DNA from: CAZSLI01 sp964607705 | Lineage (GTDB): Bacteria > Actinomycetota > Coriobacteriia > Anaerosomatales > PHET01 | Assembly: GCA_964607705.1 (NCBI GenBank) | Contig: CAZSLI010000001.1 | Location: 124,001-188,000 of the forward strand | Length of the DNA: 64,000 bases | Direction of reading: 5' to 3' | Shown: positions 1 through 7,836 of the stretch, in pieces | Position numbering within the stretch: position 1 is the first letter of the stretch | How the letters are laid out: every line of letters begins with the position of its first letter | The notes under the pieces: generated by a model | Database searches by the model: none | What the model was told of the DNA's origin: nothing | The model's input: the letters and a program-made list of their open reading frames with translations, nothing else | Position numbers and translations under genes: made by a program

Positions 1-1
1 G

Positions 2-316
2 CTCGTCGCCGGCGGCATCACCGGCATGCTAGCGTTCCAGGCGTTCCTCAACATGGCCGCGGTCACCGGGATTCTGCCGGTCACCGGAAAGCCTTTGCCG
101 TTCCTGAGCTACGGTGGCTCGTCGATGATCGTCACGATGATCTGCGTGGGGCTCGTGCTCTCTGTGTCCGAGTACGGGATGCTCGCGCCGCGAGCGGTGA
201 AATCCCGACAACCTGCCGAGGAGAAGCCACGTGAAGGTGCTCATGAGCGGCGGAGGGACGGCCGGCCACATATATCCGGCCCTGACCGTCGCCGCCCACC
301 TCGCCGCCGCGCATGA
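2..316 (+). CDS. ftsW: Lipid II polymerase FtsW, C-terminal fragment
   Basis: This is the 3' end of a SEDS-family cell division protein; the 5' part lies outside the window. The visible residues include the SEDS signature around GKPLPFLSYGGSS followed by a last membrane segment (VTMICVGLVLSVSEYG). FtsW polymerises lipid II into septal peptidoglycan together with a class B penicillin-binding protein. Position before murG fits a dcw cluster. The frame stays open for 86 nt past the murG start, so the predicted tail is very Arg/Pro-rich (DRRRPPRRRA) and is mostly encoded by murG sequence in another frame. Whether the whole tail is translated is set by the stop at 314-316. Confidence 0.93.
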   Translation, partial: LVAGGITGMLAFQAFLNMAAVTGILPVTGKPLPFLSYGGSSMIVTMICVGLVLSVSEYGMLAPRAVKSRQPAEEKPREGAHERRRDGRPHISGPDRRRPPRRRA

Positions 317-1364
317 CGACGTCACGTTCGTCGGCACACCTGACGGCCTTGAGGCCCGCCTCGTCCCCGAGGCGGGCGTAGCTTTCCGTGCGCTGCGCGC
401 CCGAGGCTTCGACCGCTCGCGTCCCTGGACGCTCCTGACGGCATCCGCGACCGCCGTAGCCTCAGCCATGAGGGCCTGGTCGTGGCTCGGCTCGCTCAAG
501 CCCGACGTCGTGATCGGCTTCGGCGGGTACGTGTCCATCCCGGTCGGACTCGCCGCCGTCGCGCGCCGCGTGCCCCTCGTTCTTCACGAGCAGAACTCGG
601 TCCCGGGTCTCGCGAACCGCTTGCTGTCTCGCTGGGCGGTCACGGTCGCCGTCACCTACGACGAGTCCGCGGCAGCGCTCAGGCATCCGGAGCGCGCCGT
701 CATGTCGGGCAATCCGGTGCGAGAGGCTGTCCTGGGCAGCAGCCGGGAAGCGGGAAGGTCCGAGCTCGGGCTCGGTACCGACGATCTCGTCCTGCTCGTC
801 TTCGGCGGCAGTAGGGGTGCGAGGCACCTCAACACTGCGCTTGTGGCCGCTCGTCGGGAGTTGCTGGCCATCGACAACCTGCGCGTGGTGCATGTTGCAG
901 GCCCCACAGAGGCGGCCGGCGTGCGCGAGTCGCTCGGGAGCGACGCCGGGCCCCGCTGGCAGGTCTACGACTACCTGCCGAAGATGGGAGACGCCATCGC
1001 GGCGTGCGATCTGGCGCTCTGCCGTGCGGGCGCGACGACGATAGCCGAGCTGACCGTCCTCGGCGCGCCTGCCATCGTGGTGCCGTACCCCTACGCTACA
1101 GACGACCACCAGACCAAGAACGCCGCGACGCTCGTGGCGCATGGCGCAGCGGTGCTCGTTGCGGACGCTGCTCTGGATGAGCCGGCGTTCATCAGCGAGG
1201 TGATGCGCCTGCTTCGAGACCCTGCGGCGCGTGCTACCATGTCTGCCGCGTCCCGGGCGCTCGGTCGGCCCGATGCCGCAGAGCGCGTCGCGGCGATCGC
1301 ACGCCTGGCTGCACGCCACGGCGCAACTATCGATCACGCATTCTCCGAGGAAGGACGGCTGTGA
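231..1364 (+). CDS. murG: UDP-GlcNAc:undecaprenyl-PP-MurNAc-pentapeptide GlcNAc transferase MurG
   Basis: MurG adds GlcNAc to lipid I to make lipid II at the inner face of the membrane. The 377-aa product has the N-terminal GGGTAGHIYPAL loop, the HEQNSVPG motif (about residues 111-118), the FGGSRGA nucleotide-binding turn and the C-terminal donor-site region CRAGATTIAEL with PYPYATDDHQ. The start is GTG with GAGGAG about 7 nt upstream. It overlaps the end of ftsW by 86 nt, and its TGA overlaps the GTG of murC, so translation is probably coupled. Length and motifs are typical of the family. Confidence 0.97.
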   Translation: MKVLMSGGGTAGHIYPALTVAAHLAAAHDDVTFVGTPDGLEARLVPEAGVAFRALRARGFDRSRPWTLLTASATAVASAMRAWSWLGSLKPDVVIGFGGYVSIPVGLAAVARRVPLVLHEQNSVPGLANRLLSRWAVTVAVTYDESAAALRHPERAVMSGNPVREAVLGSSREAGRSELGLGTDDLVLLVFGGSRGARHLNTALVAARRELLAIDNLRVVHVAGPTEAAGVRESLGSDAGPRWQVYDYLPKMGDAIAACDLALCRAGATTIAELTVLGAPAIVVPYPYATDDHQTKNAATLVAHGAAVLVADAALDEPAFISEVMRLLRDPAARATMSAASRALGRPDAAERVAAIARLAARHGATIDHAFSEEGRL

Positions 1365-2764
1365 CCTCTCGGGTCTATGCACATTTCATCGGCGCCGGTG
1401 GTGCCGGAATGAGTGGGATCGCGCTCGTGCTCCACGAGCGAGGCGTCGCCGTCACGGGCAGCGATCTCAAAGAGAGCCGCTACTCCAAGGCCCTGGCTGA
1501 GGCTGGCGTGCCCATCCGCATCGGTCACGCCGCCGAGAACCTGGGCGATCCGGAGGTGGTCGTCGTCTCCTCGGCGATTCCCGAGAAGAACCCGGAGCTG
1601 GCCCTCGCCCGCGAGCGCGGACTCGACGTGTGGCCACGCGCCCGGATGCTCGCGCATCTGGCCGGCGAGCGCAAGACGGTGGCGGTCGCCGGCACCCATG
1701 GCAAGACGTCGACATCCTCGATGATCGCCACGATGCTGTCCGCCCTCGACCTCGATCCGACCTTCCTGATCGGGGGCGAGGTCGACGGAGCGAACACCAA
1801 CGCACGCAACGGGGCCGGTGATCACTTTGTGGTCGAGGCCGATGAGAGCGACGGTTCATTCGTCTTCCTCGACCCGTTCATCTCGGTGGTGACGAACGTC
1901 GAAGCGGATCACCTCGACCACTATTCCTCGCTCGCCGAGATAGAGGAGACGTTCAAGAGCTTCATGGCCCGCACCGCTTCAGAGGGCGCCCTGGTGGTGT
2001 CCGCAGACGATGACCGCCTGTGCGAACTGGCTACGGGCATCGACCGCCGGACGGTCACCTACGGCTGTGCGGAGAACTCCGACGTTCGCTTCGAAGACGT
2101 TAGGCGCCAGGGGCTCGGTTCTGCCTTCACGGTGGTCTTCCGTGATGGCCGGCGCATCTCCGCGTCCACAGCGGTACCCGGCCTCCACATGGTGAGCAAC
2201 GCCACGGCCGCGCTCGCAGTCGCATCGACGCTCGGCATCGATCCTCAGAAGGCCGCTGACGCGCTTGCTACCTTCACCGGCGTCCGGCGTCGGTTCGACC
2301 TGGTCGGTGAGGTGGATGGCGTGACCGTGGTCGACGACTACGCGCACCATCCGACCGAGCTCGCCGCCACCCTGGGCGCGGCCTCAGGCCTCGGCCACCG
2401 CAGGGTGTGGGCGCTCTTCCAGCCACACCGCTACTCACGCACGCAGGCGTTCACTGCTGAGTTCGGCAAGGCGTTCGGTGCAGCCGACCGCGTCGTGCTG
2501 ATGGACGTGTACAGCGCCGGCGAGGCGCCGATCCCCGGCGTGAGCGGCAAGAGCATCCTCGACGCGGTACTCGACGCTCGTCCCCGTTCGCGCTGCGCGT
2601 ACCTGCCGCATCGCGGTGACGTGGTCCCGTACCTTGCTGAGCGGGTGAGCGCCGGCGATCTGGTCATGACGATGGGCGCAGGCGATGTCACCGCGATCGG
2701 CCCCGAGCTGGTCGCCGAGCTTCGTCGCCGGCACGACCAAGAGGCGCTTCATGCCGGCCGGTGA
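1361..2764 (+). CDS. murC: UDP-N-acetylmuramate--L-alanine ligase MurC
   Basis: MurC uses ATP to join L-alanine to UDP-MurNAc, the first peptide step of peptidoglycan synthesis in the cytoplasm. The 467-aa product shows an N-terminal UDP-binding fold (FIGAGGAGMSGIA), the ATP loop GTHGKTSTSS near residue 110, the central EADESDGSF motif and the DDYAHHPTE motif of Mur ligases. The GTG start overlaps the murG stop (GTGA). Preceded by an AGGAAGGACGG ribosome site. Next to murB as in many actinobacterial dcw clusters. Confidence 0.97.
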   Translation: MTSRVYAHFIGAGGAGMSGIALVLHERGVAVTGSDLKESRYSKALAEAGVPIRIGHAAENLGDPEVVVVSSAIPEKNPELALARERGLDVWPRARMLAHLAGERKTVAVAGTHGKTSTSSMIATMLSALDLDPTFLIGGEVDGANTNARNGAGDHFVVEADESDGSFVFLDPFISVVTNVEADHLDHYSSLAEIEETFKSFMARTASEGALVVSADDDRLCELATGIDRRTVTYGCAENSDVRFEDVRRQGLGSAFTVVFRDGRRISASTAVPGLHMVSNATAALAVASTLGIDPQKAADALATFTGVRRRFDLVGEVDGVTVVDDYAHHPTELAATLGAASGLGHRRVWALFQPHRYSRTQAFTAEFGKAFGAADRVVLMDVYSAGEAPIPGVSGKSILDAVLDARPRSRCAYLPHRGDVVPYLAERVSAGDLVMTMGAGDVTAIGPELVAELRRRHDQEALHAGR

Positions 2765-3668
2765 CGCCTACTCGCGCATCAGCGGCAAGATCGACGGGCT
2801 GGTCAAGCTCGGCGAGCCCATGGCGCGCCACACGAGCTTCCGCATCGGAGGACCGGCTGCGCTCTTCTGCGAATGCGACAGCGTCTCGGATCTCGCACAC
2901 GTTACCGAGGTGCTTGCCGAGGAGGAGGTACCGTGGACCGTCCTCGGCAAGGGGACTAACGTCCTCGTCGCGGATGCCGGATACGATGGATGCGTCATCG
3001 TGCTGGGCCGGGACTTCAAACGCCATGGCGTCGACGGCGAACGGCTCATGGCCGGAGCCGGTGTCGCGTTCGCGGCCCTCGTGCAGGAGGCCTTCTCCCG
3101 GGGAATGACGGGCTTGGAGTTCGGAGTCGGAGTCCCCGGCACGGTCGGTGGCGCGGTCGTCATGAACGCGGGAAGCAGGACCGAGTGGATCGGTGAAGCG
3201 GTCGAGTCGGTTACCGTCTTCGTGCCGGGCCAAGGTCTGATGAACGTGCGTGGGCCCGAGATAGCCTGGGGCTACCGGCGAACCGATCTCGCCCGGCGGG
3301 GCATAGTCGTGGAAGCGTCGCTTCGGCTCGAGCAGGGCGACGAGTGGCAGATCCGCCAGACCATGGAGGCCGCGCTCAGCAGGCGCAAGCGCTCGCAGCC
3401 GCTCGGGGTGCCCAATGCCGGCAGCGTCTTCGTCAATCCGGACGGTGATTCGGCAGGGCGGTTGATCCAGGCTTGTGGGCTCAAAGGCAGGCGCGTGGGT
3501 GGCGCCGCTGTCTCGGAAGTGCACGCCAATTTCATAGTCAACGAGGGGGGCGCCACTGCGATGGACGTCCTTTCCCTCGTTCGCTTGGCACAACAAAGCG
3601 TCAGGGATGAGTATGGCATCGAACTCAGGACGGAAATCCGGTTCCTCGGGTCGTTCGAATCCGCGTAA
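2751..3668 (+). CDS. murB: UDP-N-acetylenolpyruvoylglucosamine reductase MurB
   Basis: MurB reduces UDP-GlcNAc-enolpyruvate to UDP-MurNAc with NADPH and bound FAD. The 305-aa product starts MPAGDAYSRISG and has the FAD loop GKGTNVLVAD, the GVGVPGTVGGAVVMNAG motif, the active-site serine in NAGSVFVNPDGDSAG and the C-terminal RTEIRFLG with the catalytic acid. ATG 2751 is chosen because it sits 14 nt inside the murC end, whereas an earlier in-frame ATG would overlap murC by 80 nt and encode residues unlike the family. Its end overlaps ftsQ by 62 nt. Confidence 0.95.
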   Translation: MPAGDAYSRISGKIDGLVKLGEPMARHTSFRIGGPAALFCECDSVSDLAHVTEVLAEEEVPWTVLGKGTNVLVADAGYDGCVIVLGRDFKRHGVDGERLMAGAGVAFAALVQEAFSRGMTGLEFGVGVPGTVGGAVVMNAGSRTEWIGEAVESVTVFVPGQGLMNVRGPEIAWGYRRTDLARRGIVVEASLRLEQGDEWQIRQTMEAALSRRKRSQPLGVPNAGSVFVNPDGDSAGRLIQACGLKGRRVGGAAVSEVHANFIVNEGGATAMDVLSLVRLAQQSVRDEYGIELRTEIRFLGSFESA

Positions 3669-4575
3669 GCGGGTCGTGATCGGCGCCGACGAGACGGTAC
3701 GCGTCCGCTACCGGCACAACAAGCCCGAAGTCGAGTCCGAGCGCCGAGGGCGGTCACGGACCGCCGGCGCACGCCGCCCCACTCCCGCAGCCAAGGCAGG
3801 CGAGCGCCTCTCGACCGCCAAACGGCAAGAGCGCGAGCGACGGCAGCGGTGGTCGCAGGTGCGACGCATCGCGATCGCGGTCGGGGTAGGCCTCCTTGTC
3901 CTCGGGGGGATCACTCTCCTGATCGCTCTCTACCGGGCGCCCATTTTCCCCGTGAAGGACGTCGTCATATCAGCGGGGCCGCATCATGACCGCGCGAGCA
4001 TCCTCGCACTTGCGAAGCTCCCAGCGGATGCGACCCTGCCTCGGCTCAACGCGCGCGCAGTGGTTCGCCGGTTGACCGCGGACCCGTGGATCGCCGACGC
4101 CACAGTGGAGCGGGACTACCCGTCCACCGTCAGGATCAAGGTGTCAGAACGTCGACCCGCCGTCGTGGTCGATGGGGGAGGAACGCAGCTGTGGGTCGCG
4201 TCCTCGGACGGGCGGTGGCTCGGGCTCAGGTCCGCCGAAGACACATCGGCCATTCTGGTGCGCGACGTCACCGGAGTGAAGGGCAAGGCGGGTGCCTCTA
4301 TCGGTGACCCGCGAGTATTGAATGCGATCAAGGTGGTCGCGGGCATCAGCCCCGAACTTCGGCGCCAGCTCCAGTTCGTGTCGGCACCGACGGTGGATGA
4401 GACCGCGCTGCACACGCGCGACGATGTCGAGATCTTCGTCGGATCGGCAGCCAAGCTGGCTCAGAAGGACCGCATCGTTCGGGCGATCCTGAAACGCGAG
4501 AAGAATCGTGTGGTCTACGTCAACGTGAGGGTTGTCGAGCGACCAACATGGCGTGGACTTGAGGATGAGCCTTAG
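3607..4575 (+). CDS. ftsQ: Cell division protein FtsQ/DivIB
   Basis: FtsQ is a single-pass membrane protein that links early and late divisome proteins. The 322-aa product has a long basic cytoplasmic tail (about residues 1-87, rich in Arg/Lys), one membrane helix (about 88-109) and then a POTRA domain starting at IFPVKDVVIS, followed by the FtsQ/DivIB beta domain (DPWIADATVERDYPSTVRIKV). The order after murB is the usual one. The start is ATG 3607; a second ATG two codons on is also possible. No ftsA follows, as expected for actinobacteria. Confidence 0.92.
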   Translation: MSMASNSGRKSGSSGRSNPRKRVVIGADETVRVRYRHNKPEVESERRGRSRTAGARRPTPAAKAGERLSTAKRQERERRQRWSQVRRIAIAVGVGLLVLGGITLLIALYRAPIFPVKDVVISAGPHHDRASILALAKLPADATLPRLNARAVVRRLTADPWIADATVERDYPSTVRIKVSERRPAVVVDGGGTQLWVASSDGRWLGLRSAEDTSAILVRDVTGVKGKAGASIGDPRVLNAIKVVAGISPELRRQLQFVSAPTVDETALHTRDDVEIFVGSAAKLAQKDRIVRAILKREKNRVVYVNVRVVERPTWRGLEDEP

Positions 4576-4745
4576 GGGATACGCCCGCCTGACCTGCGCT
4601 TTTGCAACAACTCCGAAGAGTTTTGTCTCGAGGGTTGCAGTCTGGGTAACGTTTATGCGAAGATTGAGCGTTCCACCCGTACAATAACGGTCAACTTGAG
4701 GTCTAGGGTTGTAGCTCTGACCGGGACCCCGGGGGAGGCACGTAC

Positions 4746-5825
4746 ATGCTTGAGACAGGCGCGAACTACCTTGCTGTGATCAAGGTTCTCGGCGTAGGCG
4801 GAGGCGGCACAAATGCCGTCAACCGAATGGTCGAAGCCGGCGTCAAGGGCGTTGAGTTCATCGCGGTGAACACGGACGCACAGGCGCTCCTCATGTCCGA
4901 CGCGGACTACAAGGTCCACATCGGCGTGAACCTGACAAAGGGCCTCGGCGCAGGCGCCGATCCGGACGTCGGATTCCAGGCGGCGGAAGAGAACCGGAAT
5001 GAGATCAAGGAAGCGCTCCAGGGCGCAGACATGGTCTTCATCACGGCTGGCGAAGGCGGCGGTACCGGTACCGGTGCGGCCCCCGTGATCGCCCAGATCG
5101 CCAAAGAAGAGATCGGCGCGCTCACGGTCGGTGTCGTCACTCGTCCATTCGCGTTCGAGGGGCGCAAGCGCCAGCAGCAGGCCGAGGATGGGATCAAGCG
5201 CCTCCGCGAGGTCGTGGACACGCTGATCGTCATCCCGAACGACAGGCTGCTTCAGGTCGCCGAGAAGAAGACGTCGATTCTCGATGCCTTCAGGATCGCT
5301 GACGACATTCTGCGCCAGGGCACCCAGGGCATCACGGACCTCATCACGGTTCCCGGCCTGATCAACTTGGACTTCGCAGACGTTCGTACGATCATGGCGG
5401 ACGCGGGCTCGGCTCTTATGGGCATCGGTATCGCCGCCGGCGACAACCGGGCACATGATGCCGCGAAGGCCGCGATCTCCAGCCCGCTACTCGAGTCGTC
5501 GATCCAAGGCGCCGATGGTGTTCTGCTCTCGATCTCCGGTGGTAGCGACCTCGGCCTGTTCGAGGTCAACGAGGCCGCCGAAGTCGTTCAGCAAGCGGCT
5601 GCGCCTGACGCCAACATCATCTTCGGCGCGGTCATCGATGACTCGATGATGGACCAGATACGGGTCACCGTGATCGCCACCGGCTTCGACGGCGTCCGTC
5701 GCACGGAGAACCTGCCGTTTGCGTCGATGAGCGAGGAGCAAGACACCATCTCGGTGCCTCAGTTCGAGCCCCTTGCCGAGGACGAACTCGACATCCCTGC
5801 GTTCCTTAAGAAGCGCTCGTACTAG
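4746..5825 (+). CDS. ftsZ: Cell division GTPase FtsZ
   Basis: FtsZ is the tubulin-like GTPase that forms the Z-ring. The 359-aa product has the tubulin signature GGGTGTG at residues 104-110, the N-terminal GVGGGGTNAVNRM nucleotide loop and the T7 region NLDFADVRTIM. The C-terminal DELDIPAFLKKRSY is the conserved tail that binds partners such as SepF. A GGGGGAGG ribosome site lies 6-13 nt before the ATG. The 170-nt gap from ftsQ is AT-richer than its surroundings and probably holds a promoter, but no convincing -35/-10 pair was found. Two strong hairpins follow. Confidence 0.98.
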   Translation: MLETGANYLAVIKVLGVGGGGTNAVNRMVEAGVKGVEFIAVNTDAQALLMSDADYKVHIGVNLTKGLGAGADPDVGFQAAEENRNEIKEALQGADMVFITAGEGGGTGTGAAPVIAQIAKEEIGALTVGVVTRPFAFEGRKRQQQAEDGIKRLREVVDTLIVIPNDRLLQVAEKKTSILDAFRIADDILRQGTQGITDLITVPGLINLDFADVRTIMADAGSALMGIGIAAGDNRAHDAAKAAISSPLLESSIQGADGVLLSISGGSDLGLFEVNEAAEVVQQAAAPDANIIFGAVIDDSMMDQIRVTVIATGFDGVRRTENLPFASMSEEQDTISVPQFEPLAEDELDIPAFLKKRSY

Positions 5826-5842
5826 AGAAGCTCTCTCAGTCT

Positions 5843-5886
5843 GGACCCGGTGGCGACGACGGCGGGACCTCGTCGCCACCGGGTCC
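5843..5886 (+). terminator. Long perfect hairpin after ftsZ
   Basis: A perfect 17-bp inverted repeat (5843-5859 with 5870-5886, 10-nt loop) starts 18 nt after the ftsZ stop and is followed by GATCTTTACC. The stem is unusually long. The T-run is weak, so it may act as a terminator or as a 3' stabiliser for ftsZ mRNA. Confidence 0.6.
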
Positions 5887-5908
5887 GATCTTTACCCTGA
5901 GATAGCAG

Positions 5909-5940
5909 AAGGGCCCGCACTCGGTGCGGGCCCTTCGTTG
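5909..5940. terminator. Bidirectional terminator between ftsZ and the DUF4013 gene
   Basis: A perfect 12-bp GC-rich stem (5909-5920 with 5924-5935) closes a 3-nt loop. Its base pairs start with AA and end with TT, and CGTTGGTT follows on the plus strand. It lies between two convergent genes and can serve both. Confidence 0.75.
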
Positions 5941-5954
5941 GTTCTGAGCAAAGA

Positions 5955-6908
5955 TCAGGACGCGTCTTCGCCCTCAACGGGTGGCGCAGGCGGGGCCGGG
6001 GGCGCCGGAGGTGCGGACTCAAACGGCGGCGCAGGAGGTGCAGGCTCGGCCGCAGGGGCGGTCGGCGCCGGGGGTGCGACAGGCTCGGGCGATGCGGGCG
6101 CAGCCGGCTCGGACACGTCCGTCTCGGTCTCGCTCGGCGCCGGAGGGGCATACGCGGGAGGCGCTGGCGGCACGAATGCAGGCGGCGCAGGCGGTGCGTA
6201 GGCCGGGGGAGCAGGCGGTGCGTAGCTCGGTCCACCGACAGGCACGATGTCGTAGGCACTGCGCGCCCACTGGCCGAACAGGTGACCCGACATGATGGCC
6301 ACCAGATAGGTCACGGCGGGATAGAGTATCGCGCCGATCCCGGTGGCCGAGACCATGCTGATGAGTGCAGAGCCCGCGAACGAGATCAGCAGGGCGAAGA
6401 TCCACGCGCTGAAGTAGCCGGTTCCGCCGCGAACCTTGCTCATGATCTCGCCGAACTGGAAGAACGCGCCGAAGTCCTCACGCATCGCGTAGTTGGTCAC
6501 CGCTGCCTGGAAGAGGATCGACATGGCAACGCCGTACACGAATGCGATGACGGAGAAGACGCACAGGCCGCCGGCAAACATGGCTCCTACGGCGTCGCTA
6601 CCGTTGCCCGAGGCCAGGGTGCCGAGTAGTCCCGGGAGCACCATGATGGCTCCGAGGACGACGATCGGCAGGAAGTAGATGAACGCGGCCAGACCGGCCA
6701 GGAAGCCCTGGATCCACTTCTTGCCGAAGTCGCTCCAGTCAGGCAGTGTCTCGTCGCCCCTCGCGACGCGCCTGGTGTACTCGAGCTGTGCTCCGTAGAT
6801 GGCGGGGGCCGTGACTATCAAGAGGCCCCACACGAACCCGAGCAGAGTCTTGGTGACCCAGTCCTTGTCTTCGAACGGTGCTTTGAACGCGCGCCCGATG
6901 TCGATCAC
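5955..6908 (-). CDS. DUF4013-like membrane protein with Pro/Ala-rich tail
   Basis: The 317-aa product begins at GTG 6908 (MIDIGRAFKAPFEDKDW) because a GAGGGGG ribosome site lies 7 nt upstream; the frame is open further but the extra residues look non-coding. The N-terminal 220 residues have several hydrophobic segments separated by short loops (for example LLGFVWGLLIVTAPAI, GLAAFIYFLPIVVLGAIMV, YFSAWIFALLISFAGSALI), matching the general form of DUF4013 proteins. Residues about 225-317 are a low-complexity tail of APPAPPAY-type repeats and acidic spacers. Function is unknown. It is transcribed towards ftsZ and divergent from pgeF. Confidence 0.75.
   Translation of the reverse strand: MIDIGRAFKAPFEDKDWVTKTLLGFVWGLLIVTAPAIYGAQLEYTRRVARGDETLPDWSDFGKKWIQGFLAGLAAFIYFLPIVVLGAIMVLPGLLGTLASGNGSDAVGAMFAGGLCVFSVIAFVYGVAMSILFQAAVTNYAMREDFGAFFQFGEIMSKVRGGTGYFSAWIFALLISFAGSALISMVSATGIGAILYPAVTYLVAIMSGHLFGQWARSAYDIVPVGGPSYAPPAPPAYAPPAPPAFVPPAPPAYAPPAPSETETDVSEPAAPASPEPVAPPAPTAPAAEPAPPAPPFESAPPAPPAPPAPPVEGEDAS
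5958..6236 (-). repeat. Imperfect Pro/Ala codon repeat in the DUF4013 gene
   Basis: The 93-codon tail is built of imperfect 15-21 nt units coding for PPAPPAY/PPAPPAF and later PAPPAP. On the plus strand this reads as repeated GGCGGxGC(A/G)GG-type units. Such tracts are prone to slippage and length change between strains. Confidence 0.7.
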
Positions 6909-6966
6909 CGAGACGCCCCCTCTCGCGATCGGGCACGGCTTTCGAAGCCGCGCCGCACGGATTAAC

Positions 6967-6994
6967 CTTGTAGAACCGTACGCCAAACCGCCAA
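6967..6994 (-). promoter_or_regulatory. Candidate promoter of the DUF4013 gene
   Basis: On the minus strand TTGGCG (6994-6989) is followed after 16 nt by TACAAG (6972-6967), about 60 nt before the GTG start. The match to a housekeeping promoter is fair. It overlaps the predicted pgeF start on the other strand. Confidence 0.35.
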
Positions 6995-7836
6995 TGACTG
7001 GAAGTCCAGTGGAATTGCCGACACTTGTGCTCGCATCAGAAGATGGCATCCTGTGGCAAGAGGACCCGAATCTGAGAACGACCTCCGGCGTCGTCATCGC
7101 TTTCAGCGAGCGCACCGGGGGAGTCAGTGGGCCACCCTTCACCGGTCTGAATCTTGGTCACCATGTCGGGGACGACCCTCACGCCGTCGATGAGAACAGG
7201 AGCCTCTTTCTGCGCGCACTCGGTCTGGGCTCCATGACCGGGCGTCTCGTGGTCGCGGACCAGGTCCATGGCCTCGGCATAAGTGTCATCACGGATGCGG
7301 ACGCGGGCCGTGGCGCGAGCGCTATGGGCGGCCCCGGCCCTGTCAGCAGCACCGATGCGATGATCACCGCCGCTCCGGGTGTGCCCCTGCTGATGTGCTT
7401 CGCCGACTGCGTACCCGTGCTGCTTGTCGCGCCTGGGCCCGCCGTCGCGGTGGTACACGCAGGGTGGCGGGGCGCCTTGGGCAAGCTGCCAGGGACAACC
7501 GCGCGTCGGCTGGCGGAATACGCTGGTTGCGAGGCAGGCGCGCTCACCGCCTATGTGGGCACCCACATCTGCCCGTCCCACTACGAAGTCAGCACAGAAA
7601 TCATGTCGCAATTCTTTAACGCGTTTGGTACAGTCGCTCGGGCCGATTCGAGGGGACTCGATCTCGGCGCCGTGGTCCGTGCGGATCTTGTCGAAGCAGG
7701 AGTGCCTTCGTGCTCTATAGCCTCACTCGGTTTATGCACCGCCGAGGAGACCGGTCGATATTTCTCGCATCGCGCGGAGCGCGGCCATACGGGCCGGCAC
7801 GGCGCCCTCGCATGCATTCTTCCGCCCTCCTCCTAG
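6994..7836 (+). CDS. pgeF: Peptidoglycan editing factor PgeF (YfiH/laccase-domain family)
   Basis: This family (formerly multicopper-oxidase-like, DUF152) removes wrongly incorporated residues from the muropeptide precursor in E. coli. The 280-aa product carries the three metal-site residues: His92 in DQVHG, Cys139 in FADCVPVLL and His155 in VVHAGWRG. The ATG at 6994 has a poor ribosome site; GTG 7009, preceded by GGAAG, is an alternative. The gene normally sits between ftsZ and yggS; here it is separated from both. Its 3' end overlaps pstS by 25 nt. Confidence 0.9.
   Translation: MTGSPVELPTLVLASEDGILWQEDPNLRTTSGVVIAFSERTGGVSGPPFTGLNLGHHVGDDPHAVDENRSLFLRALGLGSMTGRLVVADQVHGLGISVITDADAGRGASAMGGPGPVSSTDAMITAAPGVPLLMCFADCVPVLLVAPGPAVAVVHAGWRGALGKLPGTTARRLAEYAGCEAGALTAYVGTHICPSHYEVSTEIMSQFFNAFGTVARADSRGLDLGAVVRADLVEAGVPSCSIASLGLCTAEETGRYFSHRAERGHTGRHGALACILPPSS

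Noticed and set aside
29..538. Open frame on the minus strand opposite ftsW/murG
   Set aside because: It is a shadow of the high-GC murG frame. The translation is Arg/His-rich, matches no family and has no ribosome site.
5989..6210. Gly/Ala-rich plus-strand frame (GGAGGAGGAD...) after ftsZ, resembling a PE-PGRS-like protein
   Set aside because: It is the reverse strand of the Pro/Ala tail codons of the DUF4013 gene.
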